The notes beneath the pieces were generated by a model, which saw only the letters and a list, made by a program, of their open reading frames with translations, was not told where the DNA came from and made no database searches. A DNA stretch of 64,000 nucleotides, taken from NCBI GenBank assembly GCA_027886185.1, contig WOAB01000878.1:2926001-2990000 (forward strand), given 5' to 3'. Positions within the stretch are counted from its first letter, which is position 1. Every line of letters begins with the position of its first letter. The stretch comes from Rheum nobile (lineage: Eukaryota; Streptophyta; Magnoliopsida; Caryophyllales; Polygonaceae). Below, piece by piece: positions 1 through 11,426 of the stretch. A program made the position numbers and the translations under genes.

Positions 1-1410
1 TTATCCTTATAAGTGTTGGATTGATTCTCTTGGTTATATTGATTATTGATTTCTTGTTATTCTTCTTAGCCTGATCAACTAGGTTGAATACGTTTTATCA
101 ATTGCTAGGATTGCATATAGGGGTTCCGAGTGCATATCTAGTGGCAAACACAACTGTGCGTATAGGGGTCCCGAGCGTATAATTGTGTGTGAGAATCAAT
201 TGCATGTTAAGTAGGGGAGTGAGTACTTGTACGTCTTTCTACTTGCATGTATCCTATATCCTTGTGTGCATTGCTATTGCTGTGTTGGTGATAAAGTACG
301 CTGACAACTGTGAGAATCAGTTGTGCTTTATCATTGGCATAGTAATAAGTCTATTGACAACTGTGAGAATCAATAGTACTTACGATCAGGGTGGGAACGA
401 CTATAAGGATAAATAAACGAACTTGGACAAAATAGATTTCAGTGATCAAACTCTATCTCTGTATTGTGGATTTCTATCAATATTCAGACAGAGTTTTTCT
501 CCCTTATCTTTTCTATTATGAGTGTATATGAGATGGTGTTTTATTAGACATTAGAACACTTAATAGATTCACTAGGTTAGGATTAAAACTTGGTCTAAGA
601 GATGGTGTTTTATTTTTGTAAACCTACTTATAAAATATTTATCCATCTATATACTTAATAACTTAAATACATTTATTGATATGACACAATAATTATGATG
701 TTATATAACTATAAAAAAATAAATTTAATCTATCTATTTCAACTATAGAATAAAGATAATAAAAAATATTTAACAAAAATGAAGGATATATACTATAATT
801 TTATATAGCATGTAAAAAAAAGAAATGAATATAACATTAGAAAGAAAGAAAAAAAATGATAAGGAGGAGGTTGATTAAAATAGTGCAAAAGAAAAAATAA
901 ATGGGGAAGGGGGCTCTCAAGATATGACTAAGCAATCCTGCTTTCCCGCATTATTCCTTATATGTTGTTTCCATGTATAAAAGTTTCATTGTATAAAACA
1001 TGCATGCACTTCAAATCTTCAATTTGCTTACGCATAACAGTTCCTTATTTCCACAACGTTCCTTTGTACTCCTCAGTTTTCTCTTATTTACATGATTTCT
1101 ATTATTCTCTAATTCTTTTATAAAGCCTGAAGCTCATAAGAACAATATAAACCATAAAATCTAATAGTGTTTATTATCATCAAAACTAGAGGGAACGTCA
1201 AGATTCCAACACAACCAAACACATATATTAAATCAAACATATCGAGATTTTCAAATTTGTGTATTTTTTATTGACAACCAAATAAGCACTTAAATTTTTG
1301 CGAGGAATGAGATGATTTTACATATGATTCTCCTTCTTTATTTAGATTTCTTGAGTTTAAACTTGAAAATGATTATCAACAGGGGCAGAGCCAATGTAGG
1401 TCCAGTGGGG
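1..1410. other. AT-rich intergenic DNA with short direct repeats
   Basis: No coding region is convincing here. The first 420 bases hold short direct repeats: a TATAGGGGT(T/C)CCGAG word near 117 and 162, and GACAACTGTGAGAATCA near 303 and 355. This looks like the edge of an unidentified repeat. Bases 600-1400 are AT-rich, with no motif I can name. A phrase near 1382-1415 resembles a common plant repeat flank and leads into the next LTR-like block. Confidence 0.4.
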
Positions 1411-1413
1411 GCT

Positions 1414-2060
1414 ATTGTAACCAGGTGAAGACCGCTATATATGAAAATAATATTTGAAGATCTACTTGAAGAGAGAACTCTTAATTAGTGTGTCTTAAGA
1501 AACTTTATGTATGGAAACTATGAGTTTACAAGCTGAAATATTCAGTTTAGGAAGAAATCTTTCACTATTACCTTATATCGCGGGATTGCTAACTATTTGG
1601 TAATTTGGTAAGAGATCTTTGCTAACACTATAAATAGATGAGCATACCTTGGGAAAAGGTATCTCAGCTATCACACCGAAGTCTACGAAGAGCTTATTGC
1701 AAATTGAGATCAGGAGATCCAAAGGTAAGGTACGAGTTTAGTTCTTACTTAGGGTTTTCTTGTGTTCTTGTTTATTTGTGAGTTGATTACACTCAAGGTC
1801 TAGAAACCTAGGATCTGTGTGAGAATAGATGGAGAGAAGACTTGTGTGATTGTACAACTTATTAATAATACAAGTATACGGCTTGAAATCCTCCTAGGGT
1901 AATACCTAGAGGTAGATGTTTTTCTCTTTTCAATTAGTTGGGTGATAGAGTTTCCTCTATAAGGAACTGTCTTGATTATTACTCTTGAATCTTTATTATT
2001 TTCGCTGCCCAGGGAACAATATCACCGTTTTCTGTCTAACACACTACGATTCAACAAGTT
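1414..2060 (+). mobile_element. Probable solo LTR (copia-like)
   Basis: The block has LTR layout. It starts near a TG, has a TATAAATA box at 1629-1636 followed by a leader with short direct motifs, and ends near a CA around 2060 (TTCAACA). No gag or pol follows, so it would be a solo LTR. The layout (TATA box, then a leader, then a TGTCTAACACAC-like 3' end) is typical of copia LTRs. A clean 5-bp target duplication was not found, so both boundaries are approximate. It could also be a truncated element. Confidence 0.45.
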
Positions 2061-2643
2061 GTATTTTTTATTAGAAAAATTCAAAAAATTAATTTTTTAG
2101 TATTTGTACTTCCTCCGAAATCATGCATGTGAAATTTCACTTACCATGATGAGAGTAGGTAAGATACACTTCCACCTTTTTAATTTAAATATTTTTTTCT
2201 TTTTAGATTACAAATATTTTATTTATCAATGAATCAAATTATTAAATTTAATGGATAAGATTTGTAAGAGTAATTTTAAATAAATTTTCATAATTTTGAC
2301 TTTCAATCAAATAAAATGGAATAATTTTAGGGATTTTTTTACCCAAATCTTCCAAATCTTTTCAACTTTTTTTTTTTTTACATTTTAGAAACCGCAATCG
2401 TCTCTCAATTATTCCACCAGCATCTCCCGATTACTCCCAACAGCCTCTCATTTTCTCCACCTCTCTCTTTCCATTCGAAGCATCTTGAATTCCACTGCAA
2501 TCCAAAGCTGAATCGGTGGGTCGTCTGTGGTCTGGCGCCGAGGAGGTTCGGTGGAAGGCGGATCTGGATTGGGAGGCGTGGTGTGATGGTCGACAGGTGG
2601 GTTCGCCGGTGGTCTGGCGCCGAGGAGGCTACGAGCCTTACAA

Positions 2644-3342
2644 AGAGTTTCATCCATGGTTTGGATGAGAAGGTATAAAATTCTGCTGCTTATTGGAATT
2701 TTGATTTCAACTTATCATCCTTTGGATAACACCTTATTGAAGCCAATTAAATTGCATAATCTTGAGATTTGTTATATATGAAAGATCTGGCTAAATCACT
2801 TGTCTCGTATTTGTAATGCAGACAAGTGCGTCCTTGAAGTTCACCGTCTTGAATCCTAAGGGAAGAATTTGGACTATGGTGGCTGGAGGTGGAGCAAGTG
2901 TCATATATGCTGACACGGTATGAACTTTGCTATCCAAGGTTTGGGGTTTAGTTCATTAGAGTGTTTCATTATATGCACGTAGATTGAAGTTCAAATTATA
3001 AATTGGACCTCATAATCGATCGATGTTTGTTGCATATTAATTAATTAGTTAATTCCATGGATCGATCTGCAAATTTTTCTGAATCCTCCCCTTATGTCTC
3101 TTGTCTCTCGAATTAATTACTTTCTGTCGCACTCCTCATCAACATCTCATGATTCTCATTCATTTTTATTTGCTTCTTCAATCTTGTTTTTAAACAGCCC
3201 AGCAACGTGAATTAACCAGTGTGGCCATGGCTAGGCTCATATATAGCTACCCTAGCCCAGCCCCCTTTCATTTTTTCTACACTGTTTCTCTTTACAGTGT
3301 GCAACTGCTAATCCCGATGGTCAAGAAGGCTTTGTCGGCGGT
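2644..3342 (+). pseudogene. ACLA: Captured fragment of ATP-citrate lyase alpha chain (ACLA)
   Basis: Three pieces match plant ATP-citrate lyase subunit A, the cytosolic enzyme that makes acetyl-CoA from citrate. Bases 2644-2672 encode SFIHGLDEK and end at a GT donor. Bases 2822-2917 follow an AG acceptor and encode 32 residues, TSASLKFTVLNPKGRIW onward to VIYADT, again ending at GT. Bases 3298-3321 encode CATANPDG and then run into unrelated sequence. The segment that should join VIYADT to CATANPDG is missing. Introns are retained, so capture was from DNA, not mRNA. Only about 50 of roughly 420 residues are present. The position inside element A points to transduplication by the transposon. 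The family call is strong from the long identical-looking stretch; no function is expected. Confidence 0.85.
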
Positions 3343-3389
3343 GACATCTACAAATTTGGTGGTTCCTGTGTCTTGGGTCATGATCAATA

Positions 3390-4140
3390 TTCATAAATTG
3401 ATTGGTGATGTTCATGTAATATTCACGTTATCGAGGGTAATATTCATGTAATATGTATTGATATTCATGTAATTAGGTGGTAATATTAATGTAATTGGGT
3501 AGTGATCAATATTCATAAATTGATTGGTGATATTCATGTAATATTCACGATGTCGGGGGTGATATTCGTGTAATATGTGTTGATATTCATGTAATTGCTT
3601 GATAATATTAATAATTGGGTAGTGATCGATATTCATGAATTGAATGGTGATATTCATGTAATATTCATGATAACGGGGTAATGTTCATGTAATATGTGTT
3701 AATATTCATGTAATTGGGTGATAATATTAATGTAATTGGTAGTGATCGATATTCATGAATTGAGTTATGTTATTTATGTACTTGAATGTGATATTCATGT
3801 AACTGATTATGATATTCGTGTAATTGATTATGTTATTCATATATTATTAAAGTGGTGATATTCATACTTTAAGTTATGATATTCATATCTTTAATTGGTG
3901 ATATCCACATATTAAACAGAGATATTCATACAAACATGAACGATATTCAAGAAACAATGACAAAAGCAACAAGAACAAATTTACAAATCTACGAATTTGC
4001 AAAGCATTAAGACATTGAAAAAAAATAAGTGGCGATATTCATGTTTTATGTGGAAATATTCACGTCCATCGATATTCATAAACGCATGAAAGGTATTCAT
4101 AAAGACGTGATCGATATTCATGAACGCTGAAAAATCGTTG
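3390..4140. repeat. ATATTCA motif array in element A
   Basis: Variants of TGATATTCATGTAATTG recur about every 20-40 bp. I count 12 exact ATATTCA words between about 3390 and 3720 alone. The array is irregular rather than a clean tandem repeat. The short open frames here, rich in MNI and EYH, are artefacts of the repeated word. Confidence 0.9.
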
Positions 4141-4423
4141 AACAAGAAGAAATATATCAGCGGAATAGAGCGGTTTTGGAAGAAAGATATGATTTTCTCT
4201 ATCCTCTAACAATATCCTTAATTTTTTTCACCAAAAAAAAACAATATCCTTAATTATCTTCTTTTAATTAAAACATCTTTTAACTACCTTATTTGAGAAG
4301 ATCTGCTAGTTTCACCCCTACCATATCAACAATATGACCCATTTATCCATCCGTCCAACACCCTCCATCCAACGTCCCAGATTAATACCTCCGTTTTACC
4401 ACAATTCATGTTTTATCGGAGCG

Positions 4424-4427
<4 letters not shown>

Positions 4428-4479
<52 letters not shown>

Positions 4480-4480
4480 G
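4428..4480. repeat. (CT)n(TA)n microsatellite between elements A and B
   Basis: A CT run (4428-4458) passes into a TA run (4459-4479), followed by G. It separates the right terminus of A from the left terminus of B, with nothing else between them. Confidence 0.95.
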
Positions 4481-4639
4481 ACTTACGCTCTAGTAAAACA
4501 ACCTCTTATAGTGAAACGAGTGTATCAATGAGGAGCATTGGATTAGACTAGAATTAAGGGTTGAGATCTAATTTAGAGGGACACAAAATTAAAAGGTGGA
4601 ATCACCCACACCAAATCCTTCCTATTTCCTGATTTCATG

Positions 4640-5262
4640 AGATATGAAATATCTCTTTCCACGATTAACTCCCATTAATATCTCTCTCGATCGAACACCC
4701 CTCTCCCTCTTTCTCTCTCAGTTCGTCCGTCCTCCATTGAAGCGCCTTCCCTCAAGGTTCCCCAACCGCAAATTGTGGAGGCCGTCATCTCGCTCGCCGG
4801 AATCAAAGACACCAGCGGAAAGAGGGCCGAGATCTGTAAGCCGAGTCCGGTCAGAGAGGAGGAAGACCGGATCGAGTCGCTGGCGGCGAGAATCTGGGAT
4901 TCCGAACCAACCCTAGCCGCCACAGATCTGGTGTTCGGAGGGGTGCGAATGCGCGGCAGGGAACCAATCGTGACCACCTCGCCGGAGAGCAAGAAGTACC
5001 CGCCTCACCTAGGACGTCCTCCACTTCGTCACCCGCCTCGACCCTGTCCAGCAGACCCGCTCGCAAGCCACCAGCCCGGACTCGCCCTTACACGACCCTC
5101 GTGCCCAGATCTTCCTCATCCCGCCGTGAGCCACCGCGCCCGTCCCCACTCCCCCTCGGGCCCAGATCTTCCTCATCCCTCTTGGATCTCAAAAATTCGC
5201 CCAGATCTTCTGCTCTTACTCGGCCTGATTTGGTCGTTCCTCTATCTCAAGGGATTATTAAG
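4640..5262 (+). pseudogene. Captured exon of unrecognised origin in element B
   Basis: A GC-rich block unlike its AT-rich surroundings. It follows a CT-rich leader at about 4680-4730. The frame from about 4750 reads on through EAVISLAGIKDTSGKR and RIESLAARIWDSEPTLAA-like sequence, then becomes proline-rich. A plausible donor lies at 5262/5263 (AAG|GTTCG), with an acceptor near 5629 (GCAG|GAAGC). The layout of leader, exon, intron and short second exon resembles the 5' end of a host gene. I do not recognise the protein. Base composition and splice sites suggest capture, as in elements A and D, but it could be the element's own 5' exon. Confidence 0.45.
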
Positions 5263-5755
5263 GTTCGTTTTGATTTTGTTTGGTTGTTATTGCTTCTGTT
5301 GAAATGCTAGAGGCAAATAAACATGGAGGATTGAATTCGGTGCTCTATTTTGTACTTTATGTCTGTTACGAATCATTTTCTTCTCGTTCAGTGCTTTGAA
5401 AGTTTGAAACATGTTATCATTTGATCTACATCAATTATAGTAGCAATGTTTCAATGCTTGGTTGGTGTTTCTCATTCTTAGATCTGTTTCTTTACTTTCT
5501 TGGCATAAATTAATTGAAAGAAGACGGAATGAATAAGTTGGTTCTTTAAAAAAATTGACATTTCTGTGGACTTCTAACTTCTGCTATGATATGTTAAATT
5601 GATGATACCGATCTTTTCATTTGTGCAGGAAGCTCTTAATTTGGGGATGTAATGGAAAGTAACCTTATTTCTGAACTAACCAAGTGAAACACATGAGAAT
5701 TGAAAATATATTGCTAGTGGGAAAGTAACCTTATTTATGTGGGTGAAATATGCAT

Positions 5756-5916
5756 TTTTCATACATTGATATGCCAAATAGTTGTTGGATTGATTATTTC
5801 TGGCCGTGAATGTGATATTCAGTTGTATGGAAGGGATATGCATTTTCCATACAGTGATATACAGAATATACTTGTATGATATGCAATTTTTAATTATAGA
5901 TTATTTTCTTGACCGT
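5756..5916. repeat. GATAT(T/G)CA array, left half, element B
   Basis: Alternating GATATTCA and GATATGCA words lie in a roughly 105-bp context (GCCGTGAATGTGATATTCA, then CATTTTCCATAC, then GATATGCA). The array is cut at 5916 by the LTR retrotransposon and resumes at 12828 after a near-identical CCGT, which confirms it is one interrupted array. Confidence 0.85.
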
Positions 5917-7305
5917 TGATAGCATCCATTTCATACATGTTTAGGGCATGCATTTAGGCATAAATTAGGTAGTTTGCATATGCATATTTCTCGTATTTAG
6001 TTTGTTTTGTAGTTTTATTGGATTTCGATGTCTACACAAGTTTCTATGTCATTTCAGGTATTTTACCGAGTTTAGCGGATTATGGACTTGGTCGCGGGCC
6101 ATTAATTTAATTAAATGCACAGCCCATATTAAATGAAGAAGGAAGCCCACATACAAATAAAAGAAGCTAAAGCCCAATTGAGCTGGCCCACGTGAAGGCT
6201 GAAAAGAATGCCCACGTGAAGCCTCCGCGTGAAATTGAAGCTGGAAAGCAAATTGGAGGATGACGTCGCCATGACATCAGCGAGGCTGAATTGGAGTTGG
6301 GCCGTGTTGCCACTGCATGATTGGGCCGAGATGGTGTGGGCCATCACGTGATGCGGAGCAGTGCTGAACGAGAATTCAAGGCCGAGAACAGGATTAATTT
6401 CCCTGTTTTAGTTTGTTTAATTATTAGTGTTTTATTAATTCGTTTTAGGTTAATTTAGATTTTATTTTCCTTTAGTATATTAGGGTAGAGAAAAGGCTTG
6501 TTTGCGAATCTTCTAATCTCTCTCGAACCCTAATTTCCCTTTCTACGTTATGAAGAACTAAGCCTCCCTGGCTTAGTCAGACGCTGAAGCTTTCGTTTGG
6601 ATTTAGTTGTGAGATTCTTGTTCTTAATCTATTGCATGGTTTTTATCTTTCTCTTGCTTAAGTTGCTTATGATTGACATTGATAATCTCTATTTGGACGC
6701 ATCTAGGGTTTGTTGTTATTGGTCTATTGCTAGATCTAGATTGTTACTGGTTGAGCATATCTATTTCAGAGTAGCAACTGCATCGTACTAGTAACTGGTT
6801 GTGCTAGTCTTATGCAGAAGAGAACTGATTTACATTCTAGGATAAAAGCTGGTTGTTTTATGCTAGAATTATATCCAACTATATTCCTATCCGTAAGGCT
6901 GCTGTTAAACTGAATCTTGATAGTTTCAGGGTTGTTTAATTAGTTAGTGCTAATAGTATCTGGTTGTGCTATTAGTTATATCTGAAAAGGAATTGGAATT
7001 TCCATTGCATGAGATTTTGAATGAGTATCTATGATCAACTTATCATACGAATAGTGGATGTTGTTTGACTAAGTGCTTTTCCCCATCACTGATTTCACAA
7101 CTCTTTCGCTTGTTTACTTTTGCATGCTTAGATTACTTAAACTCACAAAACCCCCCTTTTGTTACTTTGGATTGACATATAAATTGCATACTAAGATAGA
7201 GTCCGCCTCCCTGTGGATTCGACCTTTACTTACCTAGGACTACGGTTTAGGGTTTGTTTGGATATTTTGCATAGTAGGAATTAGAACGACAAATCCCTGT
7301 TATCA
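5917..7305 (+). repeat. 5' LTR of the 5.9-12.8 kb element
   Basis: A 1389-bp LTR bounded by TGATAGCATCC and CTGTTATCA. It shares the TGATAGCAT start with the Athila-like element at 41,656-58,491, although most of the LTR differs. Confidence 0.92.
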
Positions 7306-7308
7306 AAT

Positions 7309-7326
7309 TGGCGCCGTTGCCGGGGA
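7309..7326 (+). other. Primer binding site, tRNA-Asp
   Basis: TGGCGCCGTTGCCGGGGA lies 3 nt after the 5' LTR. It is complementary to the 3' end of plant tRNA-Asp(GUC), the primer commonly used by Athila elements. Confidence 0.9.
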
Positions 7327-7438
7327 GGCAATAATCTATTTTGTGTGCGATTTGTGTGTCAACTATTGTGTGGACCTATCTTACGGTCCACACCCGTGCT
7401 ATTGATTTTTGTTTTTTCTTTTTGATTTTGTTACAGAG

Positions 7439-8704
7439 ATGGATAGATCTCCCCAATTCCAGCAAGAGCCGCGATATGACCCATACTCCTACGCATATAC
7501 TCCAGGGTGGGGATATCACCCCAATTCGAGTTATGGGAACCAGCAATACCCTACATATGGTCATGATTACCAGGAGTTACCACAGTCGTTCTATCAGCAG
7601 GGTACTCCACCGCAGTACTACCCAGCCTACGAGCATAGCCCACTAGTGTCCAATCCAGATTACTATGTCTCACAGTCTACTGCGGATTTATTCCAGACCT
7701 TGGAGAATCAGATGGGGCACAATCCAAGTCCCTCCATGTCATTGGAGGACATGTTTCGATCTCTCAATCAGAGCACGATCCAACTTGAACAACAAATAAA
7801 GTCCTATATTCAGAACACTGAGAGGCAGACGGAGCAAATGGCTCAAGCAGTGAGCAGAATGGAGGCCATGACGTCGGCAGAACCACTATCTCACCAAGTG
7901 GTGCACCAGAAAGAGAATGTCTTCTCGATGACCCTACAAAGTACTGAGCAGCTGCATGTCGCACCCTTAGCTGAAAGGGAGGAACAAATTTGTTAGACGG
8001 GTGCAGAATACAGCGAGATATCTGCAGAAGAGAACCCAAGACCGCGGGAGGTATACCTCGGCCTCGGTTCACCCACTGAGGAGATGGGTATTCCAGACGA
8101 TATCTTGGATCGCGTTGTGCTTTCTGAAGAAGATTATTTTTTGGGACTGGAGGAATTTAGCGACCAAGAGGAGGAGTGCCGCGATCGCGAAAACGATCCT
8201 GCGACGCTCGTCCCTCTCGAAAATGCCCCGACAGCCCCCGACCCTCTCGAGGCTGCCTATGATAAGTATGTGCATCTCAACTCCTTTCCACTTGTCTCGC
8301 TGCACCCCGTCATGCCCCTCCATGCGGTATTCCAAGATACTCGAAGGTTGAAGGACGACAAAGAGCTATATGAAACCTTCAGTATCTGCGAGGTAACCAT
8401 TCCCTTGATCGAACTGGCAAGTTGCATCCCTCGCTACACAGAGTTTTTAAGGGCGCTGGGCAATATAAAGAAGAAACCAAAGGGGAAGCACAAGAAGGAG
8501 GCCTTAATTCAGGACATATATGCAGCCCTTGAGATGTTGAGTAGACCGTTCCTGAAGATGGCAAGTGCATTCATAGATATGAACAGCGGTCCACCCATCA
8601 GCAAGTGCACAAGCAAGGGGGAAATGCTCAACATGGAGCACACAAAATGGCATCCCCCTGATATAGAACTCAGGAGTTCAAGTGATAGGAGCAATCCGAG
8701 TTGA
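7439..8704 (+). pseudogene. Gag-like polyprotein interrupted by one in-frame TAG
   Basis: One frame runs from ATG 7439 (MDRSPQFQQEP) to the stop at 8702-8704, broken only by TAG at 7994-7996; the total is about 420 codons. The N-terminal half is rich in Y, Q and P (the YGNQQYPTYGHDYQ region), followed by a helical, glutamine-rich segment near residues 110-150. The C-terminal half is acidic, then ends with an ASCIPRYTEFLRALGNIKKK-like stretch. That stretch resembles the conserved segment between gag and protease in Athila polyproteins (a P-x-YAKFLK type motif). No zinc knuckle or protease follows. The TAG may be a disabling mutation or a leaky stop; its following codons (ACG GGT) do not fit the CARYYA readthrough context. 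Confidence 0.7.
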
Positions 8705-8706
8705 AG

Positions 8707-11426
8707 AGGTTGAGCACTATGTCGAGCCAACGACACTAACTAAGGCGCTACTCGGGAGGCAACCCGAGGTTAGTTAGTTTATTTCCCTTTCCCTTAGTCT
8801 TTTCTTTTGTTTTTCCTTTTAGTTTTTCTTTTCTGTGTCGAACTAACCTGCAGGAAGCGCGAAAGAACGAAGATGGTGTTCACGGTGCCCGCTGCGAAAT
8901 TTACGGCGCCCGTCGTAAATGCCTCGCGAAGAAAGTTGGCCACGACTTGCGAACGGCGACCGCCGCTTAATTACGGCACCCGCCGCAATTACGGCGACCG
9001 CCGCAATTTATAAATTTTTTTTTTTTTTTTTGCTCAGATCTTCGTTTCCTTTTTTCTTTTCCCTTCGTTCTCCTTCTGTTTCCCTTTGCCCTACCCTCCG
9101 AACAGCGGCATCACATCTCTCTCACCTTCATCTCTCCATCTTCGCCTCACCTTCACTCCATCTTCGTCTCTCTCCACAAACCGAACCACCGGAGGCCCAC
9201 ACCCCTGTTCGCAAACCACCGTAGCCGCCCATTCCGGCGCCCTCTCTTCCCTTCACTCCATCTTCATCTCTCTTCACGAACCCTCCGGCGACGCGAGCCC
9301 AGCAGCCGGCGAGACGCAGTCCAAACCGTACCACCCCGAGCCCAGATCTGCGCGTCCATTCCGAACCCTCCAAACCACACCACCCTCCGGTGAATCCCCA
9401 GTCCAGCCGCCGGCGAGACGGAGCCAGGTCCGCGCCCAGATCCAAGCCGAGCCCACTGCACCGCTCTTTCCATGCCCCGCACCTAGATCCGGCGACGACG
9501 TCGAATTTGTGAGTGGCCCGATATTTCCGCACTTGTGACCTGCATGTGCTTGCGCCCCCTGTGTTGATTTTTTTGGCTCTAATTCGCTGATGGCATGGTA
9601 TTTGCTTGATCGTTTTTCTTGCCTTAGACTGATGTTGGGTGGGATTACACATTGATTTTGTTGTTGCTGTTTGACTTGTGGGATTAGTAGTTGAACCCTA
9701 AACTTTCTGTGTCTAGTTATTTGTCTTCCCATCTGTTGTCCAGTGGACTTTACTAGTTATTATTTGGGACGTTAATTTGTCGCTAGGAGTAGATTTGTGC
9801 AATTTTACATGGTCTTGTACCTACTTGTTTTACTCCTGGTTGTGCTATTTTCCTGCCTATGGTGTGTGCTCTCGTTTTGCTTGTCTCGGATAGGTCCAAT
9901 TACAAATGGGATGCTGCTGGATTTTTTATGACCTTCCCGATTGCTTCGAAGAGTCCGCCAATCACTCCTGATGTCTATCTGAAGCCGCTTGAATGCCTGA
10001 CTTGTTTGGTGAGTTTCGTTTCCTCTTTCTTTTATTTCTACATTGGGACAATGTAGAATTTAAGCTTGGGGAGGAATTTACATGTAGACTTGCACATTCA
10101 TATTAGTTCATCTTAGGTTTAGTTGCATTTTTATTTGATTTTTTTAAATTTGTTTTTTGCATTTGTTTACATCTCTAGGTTATTGTTAGTTTCCCTTAAG
10201 TTCATTTTGCATTGCATTTTCACATTATGGATGCTTGATATGATGCCACATTTAATCTTTTGTGGGTTCTTATAATGGTATATTATTCATGAATCCTCTT
10301 AATATGTTCTGGCTGTTGAGATTGCAATTACATTATGAGAATGATATGATTTTTCAAACTTATGACAATGGACTTGAGATGTGGACTTGGATTAAGATGT
10401 GTTAGGACCAATACTCTAGACAAAAATGTCCTAGTAAGCTTGTTAGCCTTTCTTGGACTACAATTGCATAAGTCCTCTAATTTTCTTGTGTGAATCTCCT
10501 TGTTTGTTATCTCTAGAACTTGCATGAATATCTCTTCGAGGCTGCATTTTAAGACTTTTATGCATGACATTTTGATTGAGACATTGTCTTTCTTTATGAG
10601 CCCATATCTCCCTTGACTACCTTGTATATTTTTTTCCCTTTGCTTGAAGCCAATCTGAGCCTTAAAGCCTTTTCTTTGGAAGCTCCACAATAGCAATCCG
10701 AGCCTATATTTATCTTACCCATCCAGGGAATTGAATTGAATCTTGCCAGTGTGGAATGAGCTAAGCTTGGGGGAATTGCATCAAATGCATATGTTGTTGG
10801 TTAGTATGTGGTTTGTAGAGATTGTATCATTCTGGATATTATGTGCCTCCTCCTTCTTTAAAAAAAAAAAAAAAAAAACAAGAAACAAGAAGAAAAAAAA
10901 AGAGAAGAAGAAGGAAAGAAGTTAAGAATGAGAAGTTGTAATGTGGATTGAGGTGTTGTGCTGAATATGTGAGTATTTATGTTTGGTATTATTCTTTGTG
11001 AAGTTCTTTTCCCTGGATTAGCACCACATGGCCTAAATATCTCCATGCCCTTTGATTTTACCTTGGCCCCATTATAACCTTATATGCATGTCTCTTGATT
11101 GTGTTTTGTGTATAGTCCCTAGCAGTGGAGATCTAGATATTGATTCAAGCTTATGGTAGTTAACATTCAAGGATGATAATTGAGAGAAACACATACCCAA
11201 AACACATGAGCGGAGCGACTTTATTATCTTGGTGAGGTCTAGAGTAGAGGAACTAACTACATTCTTGTCTTTGATTGAGAAGCATGCTATGACAGGACTT
11301 GTCATTTGTTTGGGTTTTCATGGTCATTGCTCATTTGTTCTTGGATTGAAACAACCGTTGCATATTTGGTGGACTCATTAGTTATGTACTTGCTTGGGAC
11401 AAGCAAGGATTAAGCTTGGGGGAATT
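8707..11426 (+). other. Non-coding interior of the Athila-like element, with polypurine tract
   Basis: It begins with the conserved motif GGGAGGCAACCCGAG (8755-8769), whose counterpart lies in the second Athila-like element near 44,643. Next come GC-rich repeats of a TTACGGCGCCCGCCGCAATT type (about 8880-9010), a CT-rich then GC-rich leader-like block (9010-9535), and AT-rich DNA. The phrase TTGGGACAATGTAGAATTTA at 10,045 and the last 1.4 kb match the 43.2-44.6 kb region in reverse. An A-run lies at 10,859-10,877. A purine-rich tract, AAGCTTGGGGGAA (about 11,412-11,424), just before the 3' LTR is the likely second-strand primer. Confidence 0.7.

Larger units (their letters stand above)
2220..4427 (+). 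mobile_element. Element A: non-autonomous (TA)n-associated MULE-like element
   Basis: The right end (about 4389-4427) carries two GTTTTAC-type words about 20 bp apart and ends in GAGCGTTCC. This is the same terminus as elements B, C, D and F. The left end is not clear: 2300-2400 resembles the left subterminal region of element C (an AGGGATTTT...CCAAAATCTTCC context), but no terminal repeat was found, so it may be truncated. It carries ATP-citrate lyase exons and a long ATATTCA array. It encodes no transposase and would need one supplied in trans; element F is the candidate source by shared ends. Confidence 0.55.

Noticed and set aside
3412..3657. Open frame rich in MNI/EYH on the minus strand, and similar ones at 16,895-17,083 and 17,442-17,672
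   Set aside because: The repeated word GATATTCATG lacks stops in this frame; the peptide only mirrors the DNA repeat.
6129..6791. Open frames of 60-75 codons inside the LTRs (and their copies at 11,639-12,313)
   Set aside because: They are duplicated only because the LTR is duplicated, have no motif, and overlap the LTR promoter and leader region.
7309..7326. tRNA-like sequence (also at 46,793-46,810 and 57,599-57,616)
   Set aside because: Only the 3' acceptor complement is present beside an LTR; these are primer binding sites, not tRNA genes.
9086..9732. Overlapping 150-174-codon frames on both strands
   Set aside because: The sequence is CT-rich and GC-rich low complexity without stops; no frame shows recognisable coding features.
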